8,140 nt of DNA, taken from assembly GCA_030605675.1 (NCBI GenBank), contig JAUWHV010000164.1, forward strand, positions 1-8,140. The letters are read 5' to 3'. The translations under genes and the position numbers were made by a program. Shown piece after piece: positions 1 through 5,956 of the stretch; within the stretch, counting starts at the first letter, position 1, and each line of letters opens with the position of its first letter. The notes beneath the pieces are model-generated. The model saw only the letters and a list, made by a program, of their open reading frames with translations, searched no databases and was not told the origin of the DNA. The DNA is from Deltaproteobacteria bacterium. GTDB lineage: Bacteria; Desulfobacterota; Dissulfuribacteria; Dissulfuribacterales; UBA3076.

Positions 1-109
1 TTCGCGGGAATGACAATAACCGAGTAATTTCGACTTTTTACGAATGCGTCAATCTTAACATCTGATTGCAAATTCTAAATAATAAATATCGGCATCCTTC
101 ATTTACCAG

Positions 110-138
110 TTTACACTTTTTTCGAAAAAGCGTATATT
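110..138 (+). promoter_or_regulatory. Sigma-70-type promoter for the DUF4912-GH57-glgA cassette
   Basis: TTTACA (110-115) matches the -35 consensus at 5 of 6 positions. It is separated by exactly 17 bp from TATATT (133-138), a 5 of 6 match to the -10. The region upstream is AT-rich. Transcription would start near 145, giving an untranslated leader of about 150 nt that contains the 160-231 stem-loop. The cassette has no other promoter of similar quality in front of it. Seen in sequence; activity is inferred. Confidence 0.5.
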
Positions 139-159
139 ATCGAATTGAATGCCGATGTC

Positions 160-231
160 GAAACTGGAAATTCGAAATTAGGTAACGCATCTACATCTTT
201 GTGTTTTTCCCAATTTCAAATTTCGAGTTTC
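160..231. repeat. Imperfect 20-bp inverted repeat in the leader
   Basis: The left arm (160-179, beginning GAAACTGGAAATT) pairs with the right arm (212-231, ending AAATTTCGAGTTTC) with two mismatches across a 32-nt loop. In the predicted transcript this is a long AU-rich hairpin. It has no GC-rich core followed by a T run, so it is not a classical terminator. It lies between the predicted transcription start and the first gene, so an attenuator or mRNA-stability role is conceivable. A plain dispersed repeat is equally likely. Confidence 0.55.
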
Positions 232-292
232 AAATTTCACTGCCAAAATACAAAATCAACAAAGTGTAAACTACGAACATACACGGGATGCT

Positions 293-1093
293 ATGGATTT
301 TTGTGACTTGTACGAAGAATACTGCGAAAGCCGGGTCGTTTTGCTCCCTGTGGAGCCTTACCTGATCCATGCCTACTGGGACGTTACCTGTAATGACATT
401 GAGAAGGCGAAGCAGCGGCTGGGTGATGACTATGGACAATCACAAGCCGTCTTGAGATTTTATGATGTTACTAACATCATTTATGACGGCACGAATGCCC
501 ATGGTTTTTTCGACGTGGATATAGATCTTCAATCCAAAGACTGGTACGTAAATCTCCAACGCCCGGATAAATCATACTTTGTTGATTTAGGATTTAAGAC
601 CGGAGATGGTTTCTTCCTTTCAGTAGCTCGGTCAAGTGTTGCCAAGACACCTTGTGCCTGGCCTGTCCCCAAAGCTGACGCTCACTATATGCTCGTTGCA
701 GAAGATGCAGAAAACGGCCTGTCAAAAATCAAAGTTCCTGAAGAACCTATTCGTGATGATCTGATCGAAGCCGGAAAAGCAGAAGCAGGGGCGGAGATCC
801 GGAAAGTAGTATCCCTTAAAGAAGAAGAACGACCAGAGCAAGATAAAAGCGCCCGAACAATTGGTTTGTCACAGAGCATACCCTGGAAGCTCTCTGAGCC
901 TCGAGAATTCCAAATAAGGAGGAAACCTTCTCTTAACCCGGAACTGCAATCGACTAAAAGCATTCAAGCCCAATTTGAAAAAAGGGTAGATTTTGATCTT
1001 ACAGAAATGAGCGAGAAAGGGCTCGCCCTTGGTATTTCCCCAGAACCTATTTCGTCGACACAAGGAAAGAACGATTCTGCTGACTGCGTTTGA
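293..1093 (+). CDS. DUF4912 domain-containing protein
   Basis: This 266-residue protein has a DUF4912 domain at about residues 13-120. The visible conserved blocks are RVVLLPVEPYLIHAYWDV (14-31), LRFYDVT (54-60), FFDVDI (72-77), WYVNL (84-88), SYFVDLGF (94-101) and the ARSSV block (112-116). From about residue 125 onward the chain is rich in Glu, Lys, Arg and Ser and looks disordered. There is no signal peptide or membrane segment, so it should be cytoplasmic. The biochemical role of DUF4912 is unknown to me. Its place as first gene of a glucan-synthesis cassette, 2 bp before the branching enzyme, suggests an accessory role such as glucan or enzyme binding; that is inference. The ATG at 293 is the first usable start in frame and has a weak GGGA (285-288) in front. 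The family call is firm, the function open. Confidence 0.9.
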   Translation: MDFCDLYEEYCESRVVLLPVEPYLIHAYWDVTCNDIEKAKQRLGDDYGQSQAVLRFYDVTNIIYDGTNAHGFFDVDIDLQSKDWYVNLQRPDKSYFVDLGFKTGDGFFLSVARSSVAKTPCAWPVPKADAHYMLVAEDAENGLSKIKVPEEPIRDDLIEAGKAEAGAEIRKVVSLKEEERPEQDKSARTIGLSQSIPWKLSEPREFQIRRKPSLNPELQSTKSIQAQFEKRVDFDLTEMSEKGLALGISPEPISSTQGKNDSADCV

Positions 1094-1095
1094 AA

Positions 1096-2679
1096 ATGGA
1101 AAAAGGTTATTTAGCCATAGTCCTTCATGCACACCTCCCTTTTGTGAGGCACCCTGAACATGTGGATTCCCTGGAAGAAAACTGGGTCTTCGAAGCCATC
1201 ACCGATACATACATCCCCCTCCTTTTCGTACTGGATGGTCTTGTAGAAGACGGGGTAGATTTTCGATTGACCTTGTCAATCACACCTACTCTTGCCTCAA
1301 TGTTTACTGATCCGTTCTTGCAGTCCCGTTATCTGAACAGACTTGAACGACTGATTGAGCTGGGCAAGAAAGAAATCAAACGAACAAGATACCACCACGA
1401 GTTTAATATACTGGCTCTAATGTATCACAAACATCTTCTGCAAGTGCGCAGGGCATTCCTCAACCGCTATGATCTGAACCTGGTTGAGGCTTTTAAACGT
1501 CTGCAGGAGCTTGGGAAGGTAGAGATCATCGCCAGCGCTGCCACTCACGGATACCTTCCACTGCTTTCTGTCAACACATCGGCTGTTCAGTCACAAATCA
1601 GGGTCGGAATCAAAAATTATCAACAGATATTCGATCGAAATCCAAAGGGCTTCTGGTTACCCGAATGCGGCTATTATCCCGGAGTTGACGAGCTTCTCAG
1701 CCAGGAAGGTATTCGCTACACTATCTTAGAGACTCACGGTATCACCCGCGCTGAATCAAGACCAAAATATGGTGTGTACGCACCGATCTATTGCCCATCA
1801 GGGGTAGCTGCTTTTGGGCGCGATCCTGAATCGTCCAAGCAGGTCTGGAGTTCAATAGAAGGCTATCCAGGGGATTATGATTACCGGGAATTCTATCGTG
1901 ACATCGCCTACGATCTGGACCTTGATTATATAAAGCCCTATATTCATCCAGACGGCATTCGAGTGGACACCGGCTTTAAGTACTTTCGCGTCACAGGCAA
2001 GAACAATCATAAAGAGGTCTATATTCCCAAAAGGGCAGATAGAAAAGCCGAGCTCCACGCAGAAAATTTTATGTTTAACAGGGAAAAACAGATTGAATAT
2101 CTGGCTTCTGTTATGAATCGCAAGCCCATAATTGTGGCACCTTACGATGCTGAACTCTTCGGCCATTGGTGGTTTGAAGGCCCTGCCTGGCTTAATTACC
2201 TGATTCGTAAGGTCGACTCAGAACAAAAAACGTTCCGGCTCATTACCCTTTCCGAATATCTGGAGGAATACCCGGTCAATCAGGCTTCAACACCTTCCAT
2301 TTCCAGTTGGGGATACAAGGGCTTTCACGAAACATGGCTTAATGGGACAAACGACCGGATTTACCGCCATCTGCATCAGGGAGCACAGCTTATGGAGAGG
2401 CTGGCGATGAATCATCCACGGGCTGAGGGCTTGACACTGAGGGCGCTCAATCAAGCGGCAAGGGAGCTGCTGCTGGCGCAGGCAAGCGACTGGGCCTTTA
2501 TGATCAACTCGGGCGCCATGGCAGACTATGGGACTCAACGGACAAAGACGCACCTCTTGCGACTGGGCAGGCTTACGAAAGAAATTGAAGACCGGAAGAT
2601 AGATGAAGACCGGCTTTCAATGATTGAGAGCCAGGACAACATCTTCCCACAGATTGACTACCGCTCTTATAATAATTAG
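1096..2679 (+). CDS. GH57/DUF1957 family 1,4-alpha-glucan branching enzyme
   Basis: This 527-residue enzyme should cut an alpha-1,4-glucan chain and rejoin it as an alpha-1,6 branch in cytoplasmic glycogen. The GH57 motifs appear in order: HAHLPF (11-16); a SAATHGYLP block; GFWLPECGY with the expected nucleophile Glu190; and APYDAELFGHWW with the expected acid/base Asp351. The AFGRDPESS...EGYPGD loop, typical of GH57 branching enzymes rather than amylases, is also present. The C-terminal helical DUF1957 part contains SDWAFMI (Trp466). Length matches the roughly 520-residue bacterial branching enzymes. I chose ATG 1096 because relatives begin close to GYLAIVLHAH; a TTG at 1090 would overlap the upstream stop and add two residues. 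No good ribosome binding site is close, so translation is probably coupled to the DUF4912 gene. It is unrelated in fold to GlgB (GH13). Confidence 0.96.
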   Translation: MEKGYLAIVLHAHLPFVRHPEHVDSLEENWVFEAITDTYIPLLFVLDGLVEDGVDFRLTLSITPTLASMFTDPFLQSRYLNRLERLIELGKKEIKRTRYHHEFNILALMYHKHLLQVRRAFLNRYDLNLVEAFKRLQELGKVEIIASAATHGYLPLLSVNTSAVQSQIRVGIKNYQQIFDRNPKGFWLPECGYYPGVDELLSQEGIRYTILETHGITRAESRPKYGVYAPIYCPSGVAAFGRDPESSKQVWSSIEGYPGDYDYREFYRDIAYDLDLDYIKPYIHPDGIRVDTGFKYFRVTGKNNHKEVYIPKRADRKAELHAENFMFNREKQIEYLASVMNRKPIIVAPYDAELFGHWWFEGPAWLNYLIRKVDSEQKTFRLITLSEYLEEYPVNQASTPSISSWGYKGFHETWLNGTNDRIYRHLHQGAQLMERLAMNHPRAEGLTLRALNQAARELLLAQASDWAFMINSGAMADYGTQRTKTHLLRLGRLTKEIEDRKIDEDRLSMIESQDNIFPQIDYRSYNN

Positions 2680-2686
2680 AACTAAG

Positions 2687-2765
2687 GTAACTATTCAGGT
2701 GGATAGACTGAAGGCTGTTAGATTACTTCGGCCTTCGGCCTTTAACCTTCAACCTGAATAGTTAC
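2687..2765. mobile_element. MITE-like palindromic element between the branching enzyme gene and glgA
   Basis: Perfect 14-bp terminal inverted repeats, GTAACTATTCAGGT (2687-2700) and ACCTGAATAGTTAC (2752-2765), enclose a second pairing: TGAAGG (2709-2714) with CCTTCA (2746-2751). There is also a small GGCC-TTC-GGCC palindrome (2730-2740). The direct repeat GAACTAAGGTA flanks the element at 2679-2689 and 2766-2776, consistent with a target-site duplication of 8-11 bp. There is no coding capacity, so any movement would need a transposase elsewhere. No T run follows, so it is not an intrinsic terminator, though the long hairpin could still affect glgA expression or mRNA stability. The repeats are seen directly; mobility is inferred. 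Confidence 0.6.
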
Positions 2766-2770
2766 GAACT

Positions 2771-2775
2771 AAGGT
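2771..2775 (+). promoter_or_regulatory. glgA ribosome binding site inside the flanking direct repeat
   Basis: AAGGT at 2771-2775 lies 9 nt before the ATG at 2785. It belongs to the right copy of the GAACTAAGGTA direct repeat. An identical copy at 2679-2689 sits just after the branching enzyme stop, with no gene start behind it. Confidence 0.55.
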
Positions 2776-2784
2776 ACTAATGGC

Positions 2785-4251
2785 ATGTATGTCGTGATGA
2801 TTACTCCAGAATGCGCTCCGGTTGCGAAAGTCGGGGGTTTGGGCGATGTTGTTCAGGGTCTTTCGCGTGAGCTCGCAATACGGGGGAATGCTGTAGAGAT
2901 TATCCTCCCTAAATACGATTGCATGCGGTACGATCTAATTTCCGGTCTCCATAAGACATACAGTGATCTCTGGGTCCCTTACCATGATCAACATTTTCAT
3001 TGCGATGTATACCTTGGTTTTGTGGATGGGTTAAAATGCTTCTTTATTGAACCCCACTCTTTTAAGAATTTCTTCAATCGGGGCATATTTTACGGACATC
3101 ATGATGACCCTGAGCGTTTTGCTTTTTTTTGCAGAGCAGCATTGGAGTTTATGCTGAAGACAAATAGGCACCCTGAAATTATCCATTGCCATGATTGGCA
3201 GACCGGACTTGTGCCGGTACTTCTATCTGATATGTATAAATATTTAGGAATGACCCATCCCAGGGTTTGCTATACCTTGCATAATCTTAAACATCAGGGT
3301 GTCGTAGGGGAACATACGCTTCGACAGGTCGGCCTTAATCCTGCCGATTATATGACTCAGGACCGGCTTCAGGATAACTTTAACCACAGTGCTATCAATT
3401 TCATGAAGGGAGGAATTGTCTATTCTAACTTTGTGACAACTGTTTCTCCCCGATATGCCTGGGAGATAAAAAATTCAGATCTTGGCTTTGGGCTCCAGCA
3501 TACCCTTCATGTGCATAGCATTAAATTTGGAGGACTTTTGAATGGTATTGATTACAATGTATGGAATCCTGAAATCGATCCATATATATCGTGTCGGTAT
3601 TCAATTAATACCATTGATGATAAATACAAAAATAAAGAGGCCCTCCGTAATAAACTATGGCTCAGACACGATTTCAAACCGATTGTCTCTGTGATAGGTC
3701 GATTAGATCATCAAAAGGGTGTTGATTTAATACGGCATGGTATTTTTTATTCTTTGGCAAACGGCTGCCAGTTTGTCCTGTTAGGGTCGAGTCCTGAACC
3801 AGCTACCAATAATGATTTTTTGGGGCTAAAGCACTATTTGAATGATAACCCGGACTGCCACCTTGAAATCTCATATAATGAAGAATTGGCCCATCTGATT
3901 TATGCAGGTGCCGACATGATTCTCATACCAAGCGCATTTGAACCGTGCGGCCTGACACAGATGATCGCCATGAAATGCGGAACTGTTCCCATTGTTCGAA
4001 ATACCGGCGGATTGGCAGACACAGTCTTTGACGCGGATTACGCCCAAAAACCATATCATGAACGTAATGGCTACGTGTTTAATGATTTTGATAATGAAGG
4101 GGTCGAATCCGCTCTGAAACGGGCCATAGGCCTCTGGTATATCTATCCCAAATATTTTCGGGAACTGATGATTAATGGGATGCGATATGACTATTCCTGG
4201 AACCATCCCGCAGATCATTATCTAAATATTTACAATTATATCAAGGAGTAA
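2785..4251 (+). CDS. glgA: Glycogen synthase (GT5), GlgA2-like type
   Basis: This 488-residue GT-B-fold enzyme should transfer glucose from ADP-glucose to the non-reducing end of an alpha-1,4-glucan in the cytoplasm. It shows KVGGLGDVV with Lys15 for sugar-nucleotide binding, HCHDWQTGL (His136), the TVSP block, LNGIDYNVWNP, IGRLDHQKG with Arg306 and Lys311 for phosphate contacts, and EPCGLTQ with Glu386. Length is normal for bacterial GlgA. Several stretches, such as PKYDCMRYD, FFIEPHS..NFFNRG, MKGGIVYSNFVTTVSP and YDYSWN, recall cyanobacterial GlgA2 and plant SSIII/SSIV rather than E. coli GlgA; this is from memory. It follows the branching enzyme by 105 bp because of the palindromic element. 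By eye its middle third is more AT-rich than the two genes before it. ADP-glucose as donor is the family default; glgC is not in the window. Confidence 0.96.
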   Translation: MYVVMITPECAPVAKVGGLGDVVQGLSRELAIRGNAVEIILPKYDCMRYDLISGLHKTYSDLWVPYHDQHFHCDVYLGFVDGLKCFFIEPHSFKNFFNRGIFYGHHDDPERFAFFCRAALEFMLKTNRHPEIIHCHDWQTGLVPVLLSDMYKYLGMTHPRVCYTLHNLKHQGVVGEHTLRQVGLNPADYMTQDRLQDNFNHSAINFMKGGIVYSNFVTTVSPRYAWEIKNSDLGFGLQHTLHVHSIKFGGLLNGIDYNVWNPEIDPYISCRYSINTIDDKYKNKEALRNKLWLRHDFKPIVSVIGRLDHQKGVDLIRHGIFYSLANGCQFVLLGSSPEPATNNDFLGLKHYLNDNPDCHLEISYNEELAHLIYAGADMILIPSAFEPCGLTQMIAMKCGTVPIVRNTGGLADTVFDADYAQKPYHERNGYVFNDFDNEGVESALKRAIGLWYIYPKYFRELMINGMRYDYSWNHPADHYLNIYNYIKE

Positions 4252-4267
4252 CCAAGTCCCTCCCCAC

Positions 4268-4283
4268 AAAAAATTAATTTTTT
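4268..4283. terminator. A/T palindrome between glgA and rpoD, possible weak shared terminator
   Basis: AAAAAATTAATTTTTT is perfectly self-complementary and gives a U run in transcripts from either side. It overlaps the rpoD stop codon and starts 17 bp after the glgA stop. There is no GC-rich stem directly before the T run in either direction, so this would be a poor intrinsic terminator. Nothing better is visible between the convergent genes. Confidence 0.2.
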
Positions 4284-5890
4284 ACAAAGCTCCTCAACCC
4301 CCGGCTTCTGCTGGGATGTCTCAACTTCCTCAGTGCCTTCGCCTCTATCTGACGTATACGCTCTCTGGTAACAAAGAAGTCCTTGCCGACTTCTTCAAGG
4401 GTGTGATCTGATTGTTCTCCGATCCCGAAACGCATTCGAAGTATTTTCTCTTCTCTTGCTGTCAAGGTACTAAGAGCAATCCTGGTTTGTTCGACCAGAT
4501 TTATATTTATTGTGGCATCATCCGGAGGCTCGGCCTCTTTATCCTCAATAAAATCCACTAAATGGCTTTGTTCGCCATCGCCCAGGGGAGTCTCTAAAGA
4601 TATGGGATCTCTGGCCATCTTTAAAATCTGGGACACCTTGTCCCTGGGCAATCCCAGGTGCTCAGCAACCTCCTCCGGCGCAGGCTCTTTCCCTGTCTCT
4701 TGTATCAGGGTTCTTGTAGCCCAAACAACCTTGTTCATGGTCTCCACCATATGGACAGGTATGCGAATTGTCCTGGACTGATCGGCAATAGCCCTGGTGA
4801 TTGCCTGACGAATCCACCATGTTGCATAGGTGCTGAATTTGTAACCTCTTTTATACTCAAACTTATCAACGGCCTTCATAAGACCTATGTTGCCCTCTTG
4901 TATAAGATCAGAAAGATGCAGGCCCTGATGGAAATACTTCTTGGCAATGCTGACAACAAGACGGAGATTGGCCCAAACAAGATGCTTTTTGGCATCTCTG
5001 GCCAGTTCAACTCCTTTGTTGAACCGGAAAATAACGTTCTTCAGCTCACTGGCATGGAGCCCGGACTTAGCCAGAAATTCTCCCTCTGAAATATTGCTTA
5101 ATTTCCGTTTTTCCTGATTGAATGCCTGGTATAGCAGATCTTGAAAACATTTTTCAATGCGCGCCTTTCCAAAGGCCTTCATCATGGAACACCGGTTTTC
5201 CTTGAGCGTCTGTTTAATCGCGTTCAAGGCATCATTATCCAGACCGGGCTTTATGGACCTTAGAAGCCCACGATTTTTTTCCTGAAGTATCTGAACCTCA
5301 TCCAGAATATTTCTGAGACGGGCTTTTCCACCTCCTGAATTGGCCAGCTTTTTAACTTTAATGTGATTTACACCTGAATCTTCTTCAGCCACATAACCAA
5401 CATTCTTCACAATGGCCCAAGCTTGCTTGAGAAAGGCATCAGCTACATCGGGAATAGATAATGAGGCCTCTACAAAAGTTTGCTCTCCTTCCTCCATAGC
5501 CTTTGCTATGGCGATTTCCCCTGTTCTACTGAAAACCCTATCGCCCATCTCCTTGAGGTAGATTCTTACAGGGTCTACACTCCCGCCCTTCCCTTCATCC
5601 AGATAAACGTCCTTTACATCATCACTTGATTTCTCTTTAACTACAACCTCAACAAGTTCTACCACATCCTCTTTAAACAACCCCGGTGTGGAGCCGTCAT
5701 CCAACTCATGGACGTCTTTGTCTTCTTGATCAATATCTCTATATAGGCTTTGCCCTCCCTCATACTTTCCACGACATGTCCGGCCGGCTTTTTTTGTCCT
5801 TTTAGAAACAGGTTTCTTGATATTTTCCTCCCCACTGGTTGGCTGATCCTCCATCAAGTAGTACAAATTACAGCTCTCTTCTTCCCTCAT
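4274..5890 (-). CDS. rpoD: RNA polymerase sigma factor RpoD (sigma-70 family)
   Basis: This 538-residue protein directs RNA polymerase to -10/-35 promoters. Region 1.2 is at about 106-136 (DPVRIYLKEMG). The non-conserved region spans about 140-300. Region 2 (304-380) is near-canonical, with NLRLVVSIAKKY, DLIQEGNIGLMKAVDKFEY and YKFSTYATWWIRQAITRAIA. Region 3 is at about 381-456. Region 4 (475-533) ends in the helix-turn-helix TLEEVG..F.VTRERIRQIEAKALRKLRHPSRSR. No region 1.1 (the GKEKGYLTYDEVN-type motif) is recognisable; residues 20-100 are a charged, partly Lys-rich stretch. The ATG at 5890 is preferred over the TTG at 5893 because AAAGGAGG lies 5 nt before it. It follows dnaG by 66 bp in the same direction, the usual order of the macromolecular synthesis operon. 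That argues for the housekeeping sigma despite the odd N-terminus. Confidence 0.95.
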   Translation of the reverse strand: MREEESCNLYYLMEDQPTSGEENIKKPVSKRTKKAGRTCRGKYEGGQSLYRDIDQEDKDVHELDDGSTPGLFKEDVVELVEVVVKEKSSDDVKDVYLDEGKGGSVDPVRIYLKEMGDRVFSRTGEIAIAKAMEEGEQTFVEASLSIPDVADAFLKQAWAIVKNVGYVAEEDSGVNHIKVKKLANSGGGKARLRNILDEVQILQEKNRGLLRSIKPGLDNDALNAIKQTLKENRCSMMKAFGKARIEKCFQDLLYQAFNQEKRKLSNISEGEFLAKSGLHASELKNVIFRFNKGVELARDAKKHLVWANLRLVVSIAKKYFHQGLHLSDLIQEGNIGLMKAVDKFEYKRGYKFSTYATWWIRQAITRAIADQSRTIRIPVHMVETMNKVVWATRTLIQETGKEPAPEEVAEHLGLPRDKVSQILKMARDPISLETPLGDGEQSHLVDFIEDKEAEPPDDATININLVEQTRIALSTLTAREEKILRMRFGIGEQSDHTLEEVGKDFFVTRERIRQIEAKALRKLRHPSRSRGLRSFVKN

Positions 5891-5895
5891 CAATT

Positions 5896-5903
5896 CCTCC
5901 TTT
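5896..5903 (-). promoter_or_regulatory. Strong Shine-Dalgarno of rpoD
   Basis: Read on the minus strand this is AAAGGAGG, followed by AATTG and then ATG at 5890. The 5-nt spacing to ATG, against only 2 nt to the TTG at 5893, decides the start. The 66-bp gap to dnaG shows no separate promoter that I can recognise. Confidence 0.7.
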
Positions 5904-5956
5904 TTCTCAAAGGTGGCATCAAATTGGACTTTATGGCCTGCAGTTCCTGAAGATAC

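Larger units (their letters stand above)
108..272. repeat. 12-bp inverted repeat enclosing the promoter and leader
   Basis: AGTTTACACTTT at 108-119 is the exact reverse complement of AAAGTGTAAACT at 261-272. The left arm includes the -35 box. The right arm ends about 20 bp before the DUF4912 start codon. I found no target-site duplication outside the arms, so a mobile element is possible but not shown. The arms could equally be paired operator half-sites. Confidence 0.5.
1..292. other. AT-rich non-coding leader upstream of the glucan cassette
   Basis: I see no credible gene here: all frames are short or broken, and the minus-strand frame running into 293-439 is antisense to the DUF4912 gene. 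The stretch holds a promoter candidate (110-138), an outer 12-bp inverted repeat (108-119 with 261-272) and an inner imperfect 20-bp inverted repeat (160-179 with 212-231). The first bases, with CGGGAATGAC at 5-14, look like the edge of a dispersed repeat seen in related genomes, but that is from memory and not verified. Confidence 0.7.

Noticed and set aside
230..439. 69-codon minus-strand frame over the start of the DUF4912 gene
   Set aside because: It overlaps a well-supported conserved domain on the opposite strand and has no recognisable features.
2687..2765. Intrinsic terminator between the branching enzyme gene and glgA
   Set aside because: The hairpin is long and not followed by a T run, and its direct-repeat flanks fit an inserted element better.
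4302..4317. Small hairpin CCCGGC-TTCT-GCTGGG inside the rpoD 3' end as terminator
   Set aside because: It lies within coding sequence for conserved region 4.2, includes a G-U pair, and has no T run next to it on either strand.
4658..5089. 143-codon plus-strand open frame
   Set aside because: It lies entirely antisense to the conserved rpoD coding region, and its translation shows no recognisable domain; a shadow frame.
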